Source of the DNA: Onishia taeanensis
GTDB taxonomy: Bacteria > Pseudomonadota > Gammaproteobacteria > Pseudomonadales > Halomonadaceae
Length of the DNA: 64,000 bases
Assembly (NCBI RefSeq): GCF_003268885.1
Contig: NZ_QLSX01000001.1
Coordinates: forward strand, 124,001-188,000
Direction of reading: 5' to 3'
Within the stretch, counting starts at the first letter, position 1. Every line of letters begins with the position of its first letter. This document shows positions 7,978-16,276 of this stretch, one piece after another. A program made the position numbers and the translations under genes. The notes beneath the pieces are model-generated. The model made no database searches. It saw only the letters and a list, made by a program, of their open reading frames with translations, and was not told where the DNA came from.

Positions 7978-8592
7978 ATGGCAGAACAACGCGTCGAGGC
8001 CGTGGAACGGGCGCTCAAGATCCTCGAGGTCTTCGACGCACCGAATGAAGCGTTCACTCTGGCCGAACTGGCAGAGGCCACCGGCTTCTACAAGAGCACA
8101 CTGCTGCGCCTGCTCGCCTCTCTTGAGCGCTTTGGCTATGTTACGCGCGGGGCAGACGGGCGCTTCTCGCTGGGCCCGACGCCCTTGCGGCTGGGCAGGC
8201 GCCATCGCCCCAGCCGCGGGCTGGCCGCTCGCGTCCAGCCGGTGCTGGATCAGCTCTGTCAGCAGAGCGGCGAGACCGCCGCCTTGCTCGAGATCGTCCA
8301 GGGGATGGCCAATTGCCGTCTGGTCAGCCTGCCGGACACCAGCCTGCGCCATGAGCTGCACCCCGGCGATAACTGGGCCATCGACAATGCTGACGCACCC
8401 GCCCAACCAGTGAGTGGTGGGTTCATGCTGTGCGCCGCACTGGGTGAGGCGGGTGCAGGCGCGGGCGATCTGTGGCTGTCACTGTCCGGCCCCAGCGGTC
8501 GTCTCCAGGACGCGCAGGGTGAGGCGCTGCTGGACGCCGCACGGATCAGGCTCACGTCCGCGACGAACCATCACCAAGGAGGCGCGCCATGA
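7978..8592 (+). CDS. Short IclR-family transcriptional regulator
   Basis: 204 residues. The N-terminus is a clear IclR winged helix (VERALKILEVFD, then FTLAELAEATGFYKSTLLRLLASLERFGYV, about residues 8-56). The effector-binding part is only about 125 residues, against about 170-180 in most family members, and it lacks the usual C-terminal portion. The reading frame is intact and the stop overlaps the next ATG (ATGA), so this looks like a compact form rather than a broken gene. An alternative start at 7942 would add 12 residues. It probably controls tctCBA or the tctDE genes. Its ligand is unknown. Confidence 0.8.
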   Translation: MAEQRVEAVERALKILEVFDAPNEAFTLAELAEATGFYKSTLLRLLASLERFGYVTRGADGRFSLGPTPLRLGRRHRPSRGLAARVQPVLDQLCQQSGETAALLEIVQGMANCRLVSLPDTSLRHELHPGDNWAIDNADAPAQPVSGGFMLCAALGEAGAGAGDLWLSLSGPSGRLQDAQGEALLDAARIRLTSATNHHQGGAP

Positions 8593-9251
8593 AGCTGTTG
8601 CTGATCGAGGACGATCCGCTGCTCGCCGAGACCCTGAGCGACGCCATGCGCCTCGAACACTTCACGGTCACCACGCTGGATGATGGCGACCAGGCACTGG
8701 CCCTGTTATCTCAGCCCGGCCACGCGGCCGACCTGGTGCTGCTCGACTTAAACCTGCCCGGCGCCAGCGGTCTTGAGGTACTGGCCGCGCTGCGACGCCA
8801 CGACAGCGACACTCCGGTGCTGATCATCACTGCCAGGGGCGCTATCGAGGACCGGGTGCGCGGCCTGGACCTGGGCGCCGATGACTATCTCGCCAAGCCC
8901 TTTGCCCTCGATGAGCTGGAGGCCAGGGTCCGCGCGCTGCTGCGCCGTCGCGGCCGGCACCAGGCACTGCGAGTCGGAACACTCAGCTTCGATCCCGAGG
9001 CTCAGCGCTTCACCCTCGACGACGCCGCGCTTGCCCTGCCCCCGCGCGAGCAGCGGCTACTGGCCTGCCTGATGCGCCATGCAGGCGCGCCGGTGGACAA
9101 GGCCCGCCTCGCCGGGGATGCCTTCGCGGGCGAGGTCATGGGCGACAATGCCATCGAGGTGTATATCCACCGCCTGCGGCAGCGCCTGAAAGACAGCGAC
9201 GTGAGCCTGCGCACGGTGCGCGGCCTGGGCTACCTGCTGGAGGCGCCATGA
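8589..9251 (+). CDS. tctD: OmpR-type response regulator, TctD-like
   Basis: 220 residues. The receiver domain has the acidic pair E7-D8-D9, phospho-acceptor D53 (LLDLNLPG) and K103 (LAKPF). The C-terminal winged helix (about 125-220) has the ending DNAIEVYIHRLRQRL ... VRGLGYLLEAP. It is the DNA-binding partner of the kinase encoded next, with which it overlaps by 4 nt. AAGGAGG lies just upstream of the ATG. Proximity to tctCBA suggests it induces the transporter in response to carboxylates, as known for TctD/TctE systems. The name rests on context and family. Confidence 0.88.
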   Translation: MKLLLIEDDPLLAETLSDAMRLEHFTVTTLDDGDQALALLSQPGHAADLVLLDLNLPGASGLEVLAALRRHDSDTPVLIITARGAIEDRVRGLDLGADDYLAKPFALDELEARVRALLRRRGRHQALRVGTLSFDPEAQRFTLDDAALALPPREQRLLACLMRHAGAPVDKARLAGDAFAGEVMGDNAIEVYIHRLRQRLKDSDVSLRTVRGLGYLLEAP

Positions 9252-10669
9252 GGCGACCGGCCAGCCTGTACCGCAGGCTGCTGACCTGGCTGTTGCTGCC
9301 GCTGCTGGGCCTGGGGGCCCTGATGCTGGTGCAGGCCTATCTGGACGCGCGCCATACGGCCGACCGTGCCTTCGACCGTCTGCTTGAAGCCGCGACCCTC
9401 GCGATCGCCGACCGCGTGCAGTGGCAAGATGACCAACTGTGGCTCGACCTGCCACCGGCCGCGCTGGAAATGCTGGCCACCGATGCCGAGGAGCGCGTCT
9501 TCTATGCGCTCTACGATGGTGATGGAAACTTCATCACCGGCAATGCCCGACTGCCAGGCGATGAGCGCCCCGATCAGGGTCAGGGCAACCGTCAAGAACC
9601 GCTTCAGGGCACTCTTCAGGACGGCGCTCGTGGCGACACCCTGCTCTATCGCGACATCGAATGGCACTCGCTTGCCTTGCGCCAGGGCACCCGCCGCAGC
9701 CGACTCGAGGACTGGAGCCTGCAGGAGCGCTTCGAGGTCCGCGTCGCCCATACACGAGAGGGCCGTGAGGCACTGACGCTCAGCCTGCTGCGCGGCAACC
9801 TGGCCTATATCGCCGCCATGGCGGCACTGGCCATCGCCGCCCTGCTGCTGGCGATTCGTTCTGCCCTCGCCCCGCTGACGCGGCTGCGCAGCGCCATCCG
9901 CAGCCGTGACCCGCGCACGCTGGCGCCCCTGGAACTCCCCCTGCCCCGCGAGCTCGCCGAACTGCGCGAGACCGTCAACGACCTGTTGGCGCGAATGCGC
10001 CGGGTGCGCGCCAACCAGGAACGCTTTATCGGCGACGCCTCGCATCAGCTGCGAACGCCCCTGGCCGGGCTCTCGACTCGTGCCGAACTCGCTCTACGCC
10101 AGGATGATCCCGTTGCCTGGCGCAGCGCCCTCGAAGCCATGCAGACCACCAGCGCCAGCACCGCACGGCTCGCCGGGCAGCTGCTGTCGCTGACTCGCCT
10201 CGACAACCCGGAGGCCACGCCGGATCTTGCCCCGCTGGATCTCAATGCGCTGGCAAGGCGCGCCACCCGAGACGCCTGGGCGAGCTGCCATCGGGATGGC
10301 ATCGATCTCGGCGTCGAAGCCGACGAGACGCCGCTGATGATCGACGGCGTGGCCTGGCAACTCGAGGAGGCACTGACCAACCTGATCGACAACGCCCGCC
10401 GCTACGGCGCGCAGCACATCACCGTGCGGGTCACCGATGATCCACCGACCCTGGCCGTCGAGGATGATGGTCCCGGCATCGCCAAGGATCAGCGACTGCT
10501 GGTGCTGCGCCCCTTCTACCGGGGGCGTGATGGCGGCGAAGGGTCGGGGCTGGGTCTCGCCATCGTCGATGGCATCGCGAGGGGCCACAAGGCTCGCCTG
10601 ACCCTGGAGCCGACGGCCAACGACACAGGCCTGAGGGTGGCCGTCCATTTTATGGGAGATCGCGGATGA
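9248..10669 (+). CDS. tctE: Sensor histidine kinase, TctE-like
   Basis: 473 residues. Membrane segments are at about 11-30 and 185-205, with a periplasmic sensor region of about 150 residues between them, as in the TctE family (2CSK-type N-terminus). The H-box FIGDASHQLRTPL carries H266. The N-box LIDNARRYG is near 378, and DDGPGIAKD and GSGLGLAIV follow. All catalytic elements are present. It presumably phosphorylates the response regulator encoded just upstream. Both its neighbours overlap it by 4 nt (ATGA), including the downstream periplasmic binding protein, which could present a ligand to the sensor region. Confidence 0.88.
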   Translation: MRRPASLYRRLLTWLLLPLLGLGALMLVQAYLDARHTADRAFDRLLEAATLAIADRVQWQDDQLWLDLPPAALEMLATDAEERVFYALYDGDGNFITGNARLPGDERPDQGQGNRQEPLQGTLQDGARGDTLLYRDIEWHSLALRQGTRRSRLEDWSLQERFEVRVAHTREGREALTLSLLRGNLAYIAAMAALAIAALLLAIRSALAPLTRLRSAIRSRDPRTLAPLELPLPRELAELRETVNDLLARMRRVRANQERFIGDASHQLRTPLAGLSTRAELALRQDDPVAWRSALEAMQTTSASTARLAGQLLSLTRLDNPEATPDLAPLDLNALARRATRDAWASCHRDGIDLGVEADETPLMIDGVAWQLEEALTNLIDNARRYGAQHITVRVTDDPPTLAVEDDGPGIAKDQRLLVLRPFYRGRDGGEGSGLGLAIVDGIARGHKARLTLEPTANDTGLRVAVHFMGDRG

Positions 10670-11934
10670 ATCTGTCCGATCCATTGCCGGGGGCGGGTTC
10701 GAGACGCCTGGCCCTGACTCTGTTGAAACGTAGCCTGCTGACACTGAGCGTGCTGACACTGAGCGTGCTGACACTGGGGCTGCTCGGTGCCACCCCTGTC
10801 TGGGCCGAGGAAACGCTGCGCTTCCCGGGTAACGCCACTCCCTCCCAGCCTCTCGAGCGACTGACGGTTCATGGTGCTCTGGATATTCCCCAGGTCCGAC
10901 CGCTGCTCGAGGACTTTCACCAGCGCTTCCCTTTCATTTCCCTTACCTATCGCAACCTGACCACCCTGGAACTCAACCGGCGCTTCCTGGCGGCTCAGAC
11001 GCCCAGCGCCGATGTGCTGATTTCCTCGGCCATGCCCTGGCAGTACCGACTCGCCAACGACGGCCATGCCCAACCGCTGACCGGCGCCCGCGCCGACGCC
11101 TGGCCAGGCTGGGCTCGCTGGCGACATGAGCTGTTTGCGGTGACCTTCGAGCCCATCGTGATGGTTTATCGGCGCGAGCTGTCCGAACGCTTCGGGGCGC
11201 CGCAAAGTCATGCCGAGCTGCTTGACCTGCTTGAACAATACGGCGAAGCACTGCGCGGACGGGTAGTGACCTATGATCCGGCCAAGAGCGGGGCGGGCTA
11301 CAGCTATGCCGTCGAGGAGGCTCGACTGTCGCCACGCTACTGGGAACTGGTAGCGGCACTGGGCGCTACCGAGGCGGTGCTTGAAGAGACCACCGGCGCG
11401 ATGCTCAAGGGCCTCAAGGAGGGAAAATACTGGCTTGGTTATAACCTGCTGGGCAGCTATGCCCAGAATGTGGTGGCGAGCGACCCGGCCCTCGAGATGG
11501 TGATTCCGAAGGACTATGCGCTGGTCACACAGCGACTGGCGTTGATTCCACGACGTGCGCGGCACCCGGTCACAGCGCAGCGTTTCCTCGATTACCTGAT
11601 CAGCGAGCACGGCCAGCGCGTCATCGCCGAACGCACGGCGCTGGGGGCCGTCCACCCGGCGCTCAAAGGCCCGGGCACCGCCAACGCCTTGAAGGCGCGT
11701 CTTGGCGACGCTCTGCGCCCCATCCGCCTGAGCCCTGCCCTGCTGGCGACGCTGGATGACCTCAAACGGCGGGCGCTGCTGGCGCGCTGGCAGCGAGAAT
11801 TCCGTCGCTGGCAGGCCACACGTGAAGGGGCTGCCGACAGGGCTGCTGAAGCAGGTTCGCCGTCTTATCAGAGGGCCCTAGCCCCCGAGCCTCATGGCAA
11901 TGAGGCTAGCGCAGCACGCTCAGACGCACCTTGA
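10666..11934 (+). CDS. Orphan periplasmic binding protein coupled to tctDE
   Basis: 422 residues. The signal sequence contains a triplicated L-T-L-S-V motif and ends at VWA near residue 47. The mature part resembles ABC-type iron/spermidine-like binding proteins (class II fold: LTVHGALDIPQVRPLLEDF, ADVLISSAMPWQYRL, EPIVMVYRRE, MVIPKDYALV). The C-terminal 60-70 residues are Arg/Ala-rich and lie beyond the usual end of the fold. No permease or ATPase gene is adjacent. The ATGA overlap with the kinase gene suggests a sensory role, supplying ligand information to the kinase, rather than transport. That role is inferred. The 3' end overlaps the convergent rlpA by 29 nt. Confidence 0.8.
   Translation: MNLSDPLPGAGSRRLALTLLKRSLLTLSVLTLSVLTLGLLGATPVWAEETLRFPGNATPSQPLERLTVHGALDIPQVRPLLEDFHQRFPFISLTYRNLTTLELNRRFLAAQTPSADVLISSAMPWQYRLANDGHAQPLTGARADAWPGWARWRHELFAVTFEPIVMVYRRELSERFGAPQSHAELLDLLEQYGEALRGRVVTYDPAKSGAGYSYAVEEARLSPRYWELVAALGATEAVLEETTGAMLKGLKEGKYWLGYNLLGSYAQNVVASDPALEMVIPKDYALVTQRLALIPRRARHPVTAQRFLDYLISEHGQRVIAERTALGAVHPALKGPGTANALKARLGDALRPIRLSPALLATLDDLKRRALLARWQREFRRWQATREGAADRAAEAGSPSYQRALAPEPHGNEASAARSDAP
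10738..10782. repeat. Three 15-bp tandem repeats in a signal-peptide coding region
   Basis: Unit CTGACACTGAGCGTG, two exact copies and one diverged copy. It is in frame and extends the hydrophobic core of the signal sequence by repeated Leu-Thr-Leu-Ser-Val. Confidence 0.9.
11888..11907. other. Stem-loop at the convergent gene ends
   Basis: Perfect 8-bp inverted repeat (AGCCTCAT / ATGAGGCT) with a 4-nt loop, placed where the binding-protein gene and rlpA run into each other. No T-run on either strand; it may still slow or protect transcript ends. Confidence 0.4.
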
Positions 11935-12352
11935 CCGTGCCATCTCGCACCATGCCCAGCTGACGCGCAGCCCGTTTGGAAAGGTCGATGACCCGACCGC
12001 TAACGAAGGGGCCGCGGTCGTTGATGCGTACTGTTACCTCCCGCCCATCATCGAGGCGCGTGACACGCACCCGAGTGCCGAATGCCAGGGTGCGATGGGC
12101 AGCCGTCATGGCCTTTTGATCGAAGCGCTCTCCGCTGGCGGTGGTGCGTCCGTGATAGCGGTCCGCGTAATAGGTCGCCATGCCGACCTCGCTACTGACG
12201 ACGTCAGCACCAAGACCGCCGCCTGCCGTATCATCGCGGGTCCCCTGGCCGGCACAGCCGGTCAACAGCAAGGCCAGAAGCGCCAGCGCGCCATAAGAAA
12301 AAAGAGACAGAGTAACGGCATGGCCGCGGGGCGTAGTAGCGAGGTGCATCAT
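11906..12352 (-). CDS. rlpA: RlpA-like septal-ring lipoprotein
   Basis: 148 residues from the preferred ATG. A lipoprotein signal ends at LLTGC (lipidated Cys about residue 33). The rest is the double-psi beta-barrel core of RlpA: MATYYADRYHGRTTASGERFD, MTAAHRTLAFGTRVRV, VRINDRGPF and VIDLSKRAARQLGM. RlpA proteins act on peptidoglycan glycan strands lacking stem peptides, or bind them. This is the short form without the C-terminal SPOR domain found in longer homologues. The start is uncertain because no strong ribosome site is visible. A TTG 33 nt further upstream is possible. Confidence 0.82.
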   Translation of the reverse strand: MMHLATTPRGHAVTLSLFSYGALALLALLLTGCAGQGTRDDTAGGGLGADVVSSEVGMATYYADRYHGRTTASGERFDQKAMTAAHRTLAFGTRVRVTRLDDGREVTVRINDRGPFVSGRVIDLSKRAARQLGMVRDGTVKVRLSVLR

Positions 12353-12474
12353 CAAGAGAATCCGACCGTGACAGAGGCCCACCAAGATACGGTGCCACCG
12401 CCGTGAATCAAACGTCGGCGGCTAGCGACAGTCAGGGACTATTACATATACCTACGTTATCTAGTCACGCCCTC

Positions 12475-13359
12475 TCAGGCGCTGTCTGATGCTTTGATGG
12501 GAGTTGGGTGCTTGCCGTCTTCCCAGCCACGGCTGGCCGACTGTTCACCGTTGAACCAGGCAAGCGTCTGATGCAGGCGCACCACGCTGCCGACCACGAT
12601 CAGCGTCGGTGGCTTGATAGTGTCGCCATGGAAGGCGTCAGGCAGGTGGGCGAGGCTTCCGACATGCACGCGCTGACGCGCCGTGGTGCCCTGCTCGATC
12701 AGCGCCAGCGGCGTCTCGGCGTCGAGGCCATGGGCCATCAGCGCCTCACGAATGATATCCAGGCTACCAAGTCCCATGTAGAACACCAGCGTCTGGCCAG
12801 GGTGAGCCAGCGTCTCCCAGTCCAGATCGCAGCTGCCGTTCTTGAGATGGCCGGTAACGAAACGCACCGACTGCGCATGGTCGCGGTGGGTCAGCGGAAT
12901 GCCACCGTAGGCCGCACAGCCGGACGCCGCGGTGATGCCGGGAATCACCTCGAAGGCGATGCCTGCCGCCGCCAGGGTCTCGAGCTCTTCGCCGCCGCGA
13001 CCGAAGATGAAGGGATCGCCCCCCTTGAGCCGCACCACTCGCTTGCCCTCGCGAGCCCAATCTACCAGCGCCTGGTTGATGCCTTCCTGAGGCAGGCTGT
13101 GCTGCGAGCGTGCCTTGCCCACGTAGAGGCGACGCGCCCGGGGATTGGCCATGGCCAGGATCTCATCGCTGACCAGACGATCATGCAGGATCACTTCCGC
13201 CGCCTGCAGCCGCTTGAGTGCTTTAAGCGTCAGCAGCTCCGGATCGCCCGGTCCCGCCCCCACCAGCGCCACCTGGCCACGGGGAAAGTCGCGTAACCGA
13301 GAAAGCGACGCGTCGCCGCCGTATTGGGCAAGCGCAGTGGGAAGCAGGTCGGAGGTCAT
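12475..13359 (-). CDS. cobA: Uroporphyrinogen-III C-methyltransferase (SUMT)
   Basis: 294 residues from ATG 13359. It has the SUMT signatures [18 protein letters not shown] and [18 protein letters not shown], plus the C-terminal [15 protein letters not shown]. It adds two methyl groups from S-adenosylmethionine to uroporphyrinogen III to make precorrin-2, the entry point to siroheme and cobalamin. The single-domain form is usually paired with a separate precorrin-2 dehydrogenase, which is not in this window. An in-frame extension to 13428 is unlikely because that DNA is AT-rich and promoter-like. About 30 Pro/Gly-poor residues precede the catalytic domain. Confidence 0.92.
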   Translation of the reverse strand: MTSDLLPTALAQYGGDASLSRLRDFPRGQVALVGAGPGDPELLTLKALKRLQAAEVILHDRLVSDEILAMANPRARRLYVGKARSQHSLPQEGINQALVDWAREGKRVVRLKGGDPFIFGRGGEELETLAAAGIAFEVIPGITAASGCAAYGGIPLTHRDHAQSVRFVTGHLKNGSCDLDWETLAHPGQTLVFYMGLGSLDIIREALMAHGLDAETPLALIEQGTTARQRVHVGSLAHLPDAFHGDTIKPPTLIVVGSVVRLHQTLAWFNGEQSASRGWEDGKHPTPIKASDSA

Positions 13360-13533
13360 GGCAAGCGTCTCGAATCGATGAACCGGTTTATTCCATTTTA
13401 CGCAAAAAATAAAATTTCTTATAGCCAAATCTAAGGTTTAGGTCGGCGAGTGGCCAGTAATCTCTACTTCGAAGCTTATAACCCTAGCTGCTACTCGCCC
13501 GCCGACCGGACCTGACAGCCGACATGGCCTCGC

Positions 13534-14367
13534 TCAGCTCAGCGCCTTGGCCAGCGCCTGCTCCCAGCGAGCATCGCGCTCACCGCAGACGATAAAGAAG
13601 GGATTGAGCACGCTATCCTGCTGGTTGCAGCGCAATGGCGTCAGCCTGTGCGCATTCAGCACCGCCCCGCCGGCTGCGACCACAACCGCCTGAGCCGCGG
13701 CAGTGTCCCATTCACAGGTCGGCGCCAGACGCGGGTAGAGATCAGCGGCCCCCTCGGCGACCAGGCACAGCTTCAGCGAACTGCCCATCGAGACTCGCTC
13801 GTTGGCAGGCAAGTCAGCGCAGAAGGCCTCGAATTCCGCCGCGCCATGCGAGCGGCTGCCGACCACCTTCCAGGGCTCGACCGCTGCATCCGGCAATTTG
13901 CGTACCCGGATCGACTCAATGCCAGCATCGGCCTGTTTCCAGGCGCCCTCGCCCACCTGACCCCACCAGGTGGTTCCATCCACGCCAAGCACCGGGGCAT
14001 GGACGATGCCGAATACCGGCTCACCGTCCTCGATCAAGGCCACGTTGAGGGTGAACTCGCCGTTTTTCTTGATGAACTCCTTGGTGCCATCCAGCGGGTC
14101 GATCAGCCAATAGCGCGACCAGGCCTGGCGAGTGGCGAAGGGAATCTCTCCTGACTCCTCGGAAAGAACCGGCACCTCAGGGGTAACCGCCTCGAGCAGC
14201 GCTACCAGAGCATGGTGCGAGGCCATGTCGGCCTCGGTCAGCGGGCTGTCATCCTGCTTGGTCTCGACCGTGAAGTCGCGCTTATAGATGGACAGCACCT
14301 GCTGGCCAGCGGCCCGAACGCCGCTCAGCAGCTGGTTAGACTGTTCGCTTGAAAGATATCCCGACAC
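13534..14367 (-). CDS. cysQ: 3'(2'),5'-bisphosphate nucleotidase CysQ
   Basis: 277 residues. It has the inositol-phosphatase-fold metal site: DDSPLTEAD, PVLSEESG, WLIDPLDGTKEFIKKNGEFT and CEWDTAAAQAVV. CysQ hydrolyses 3'-phosphoadenosine 5'-phosphate, the by-product of sulfate assimilation. The DGTKEF version of the motif is characteristic of CysQ rather than SuhB. The start is a GTG at 14367, with AAGGAG 5 nt upstream. The ATG at 14409 is rejected because it lies upstream of that site. The gene lies in the same direction as cobA, and both serve sulfur metabolism through siroheme and PAP. Confidence 0.92.
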   Translation of the reverse strand: MSGYLSSEQSNQLLSGVRAAGQQVLSIYKRDFTVETKQDDSPLTEADMASHHALVALLEAVTPEVPVLSEESGEIPFATRQAWSRYWLIDPLDGTKEFIKKNGEFTLNVALIEDGEPVFGIVHAPVLGVDGTTWWGQVGEGAWKQADAGIESIRVRKLPDAAVEPWKVVGSRSHGAAEFEAFCADLPANERVSMGSSLKLCLVAEGAADLYPRLAPTCEWDTAAAQAVVVAAGGAVLNAHRLTPLRCNQQDSVLNPFFIVCGERDARWEQALAKALS

Positions 14368-14493
14368 CTTGGCTCCTTGAATGACGACTAGTGGCAGTTT
14401 AAGGATCAACGTCGCGCATTATGGCATACGCGTGTGCCTCTTCTGGCAACCCCGTGCTTTTGAACATCGCACAAGCAGATCATGACACCTCGC

Positions 14494-14529
14494 AAAACGA
14501 CGCTGCCCCCGCACAAGGCGGGGGCAGCG
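14494..14529 (-). terminator. Terminator of the NSS symporter gene
   Basis: On the minus strand, a perfect 12-bp GC-rich stem (CGCTGCCCCCGC and its complement) with a 5-nt loop, followed 3 nt later by TTTT. It lies about 110 nt after the symporter stop. Confidence 0.75.
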
Positions 14530-14546
14530 CATATGACATGAGATCG

Positions 14547-14597
14547 ATAGACCTTTCGATCTCATAGACCTCTCGATCTCATAGACCTTTCGATCTT
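14547..14597. repeat. Three 17-bp tandem repeats
   Basis: Unit ATAGACCTTTCGATCTC in three head-to-tail copies differing at single positions, between the symporter stop and its terminator. Confidence 0.92.
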
Positions 14598-14637
14598 CCA
14601 GGCCTGTGGCCCGGTTAGACCTGTCACTTCAGGGAGA

Positions 14638-16098
14638 TCAGGTGGCCAGCTGACGCTTGATTCGCGGGCTCAGGAGCTCGCCGATCAGGGTGATGGCGAC
14701 CAGCACACCGAGCCACCAGTACCACTGGCTGCCCATGTCCAGATCCATCAGGCCAAGGCTGTCAATGAACACCAGCACGATGCCCAGCGGGCTCACATAG
14801 CGCACCATGAACAGCCACAGCGCATGCTGGGTGTTGGAGAGCCCCAGCTCAGACTTGAAGATCTCATGACGCAGCACGAAGCCGGCCAGCAGCGCCATCC
14901 CCAGGCCGCCAAGCGGCATCATGAAGCGTGAGGTCAGGTAGTCGAGCCAGTCGAAGGCATGCTTGCCGGCGATCGTCCAGTCGGACCCGACGTTGAAAGA
15001 CAGCATGGCCAGGGTGCTGAGCAGCCACAGCACGATACCGGCGCCCCAGGTGGCCTTGGTGCGCGAGATACCCTTGCTCTCGTTGAGCCAGGCCACGGTA
15101 GCCTCGATCATCGAGATGGCAGAGGTCAGAGCCGCCATCGACAGCATGACGAAGAAGATCGCCATGAAGAAGCTGCCGAACGGCATGGCCTGGAAAGCCA
15201 GCGGCAGGCTCATGAACAGAAGACCAGGGCCAGCGGCCGGGTCCATGCCGTTGGCGAAGATCACCGGGAAGATTGCCAGGCCCGCCATCAGCGCCACCAG
15301 GGTATCGGCGATTGCCACCGTGAAGGTGGTACGCGCGATGGACGCGCCATCCGGCAGGTAGGAGCCGTAGGTAAGAATGGCACCCGAGGCCAGCGACAGG
15401 GTGAAGAAGGCATGGCCCATGGCCGCCAGCAGACCTTCGCTTGAGAGTTTGCCGATTTCGAAAGAGAACAGGAAATCCATCCCAGCGCCGAAGCCACCGG
15501 AGAACATCGCATAGCCGATCATGATCGCCAGCATGATCACCATGCCTGGCATCATCCAGCTGACACTCTTCTCGATGCCCTGCTGCACGCCCTTGCCGAC
15601 GATCGTCAGGGTGATCACGGTAACCAGGGTGCTCCAGCCGCCCAGCGCCAGCGGGTCGGCATTATTGGCCGCGAAGATCGCCGCCATGTCGCCAACCTCT
15701 GAGCCTACCAGGCCACCGGTCACCGTCTTCCACAGATAGGAGAACGACCAGCCGGCCACGACCACGTAGAACGACAGGATCATGAAGCCACACAGCATGG
15801 CCATCCAGCCCAGCAGCGACCAGAGGCCGCCGCGCCCGGATTCACGGGCCACGCGCCGAATGGCATCAATGGGACTACCGCGTCCGCGACGGCCAAGACC
15901 GATCTCGATCATCATCACCGGGATGCCGACGGCCAGGATGCAGGCCAGGTACACCAGCACGAAGGCCCCGCCGCCGTACTCGCCGGTCATGTAGGGGAAT
16001 TTCCAGATATTGCCCAAGCCCACGGCAGAGCCGGTAGCCGCCAGAATGAAGCCCCAGCGCCCCAGCCACAGGTTCTTGGGTTGTTGTCTCGCCGTCAT
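14638..16098 (-). CDS. Sodium-dependent transporter of the NSS family
   Basis: 486 residues with about eleven to twelve hydrophobic segments. The N-terminus has the neurotransmitter:sodium symporter signature WGFILAATGSAVGLGNIWKFPYMTGE (substrate and Na+ site of TM1, residues about 15-38). Bacterial members carry amino acids such as tyrosine, tryptophan, leucine or alanine. The neighbouring hpd gene makes an aromatic amino acid plausible, but this is only context. GAAGGTG lies 4 nt before the ATG. The gene ends with a repeat array and a strong terminator. Confidence 0.88.
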   Translation of the reverse strand: MTARQQPKNLWLGRWGFILAATGSAVGLGNIWKFPYMTGEYGGGAFVLVYLACILAVGIPVMMIEIGLGRRGRGSPIDAIRRVARESGRGGLWSLLGWMAMLCGFMILSFYVVVAGWSFSYLWKTVTGGLVGSEVGDMAAIFAANNADPLALGGWSTLVTVITLTIVGKGVQQGIEKSVSWMMPGMVIMLAIMIGYAMFSGGFGAGMDFLFSFEIGKLSSEGLLAAMGHAFFTLSLASGAILTYGSYLPDGASIARTTFTVAIADTLVALMAGLAIFPVIFANGMDPAAGPGLLFMSLPLAFQAMPFGSFFMAIFFVMLSMAALTSAISMIEATVAWLNESKGISRTKATWGAGIVLWLLSTLAMLSFNVGSDWTIAGKHAFDWLDYLTSRFMMPLGGLGMALLAGFVLRHEIFKSELGLSNTQHALWLFMVRYVSPLGIVLVFIDSLGLMDLDMGSQWYWWLGVLVAITLIGELLSPRIKRQLAT

Positions 16099-16276
16099 GT
16101 CACACCTTCAGGGTTGTTGTTATACGGGATTTTAGCGTTTTTGTTCGTGCGTTGACCATGCGACCAACAGGATGCTCTATCAATAAGCCTCAATTCATGG
16201 CAATCCATCGCCGGTCGGCGACAACGTCAGCTGCTTGCACCAGGCATGCCGTCTCCAGCACGCCCGGCGGTTTGCC

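Noticed and set aside
11888-11907. Stem-loop at the binding-protein/rlpA junction considered as a bidirectional terminator
   Set aside because: No T-run on either side and it overlaps coding sequence of both genes, so only a weak role is possible.
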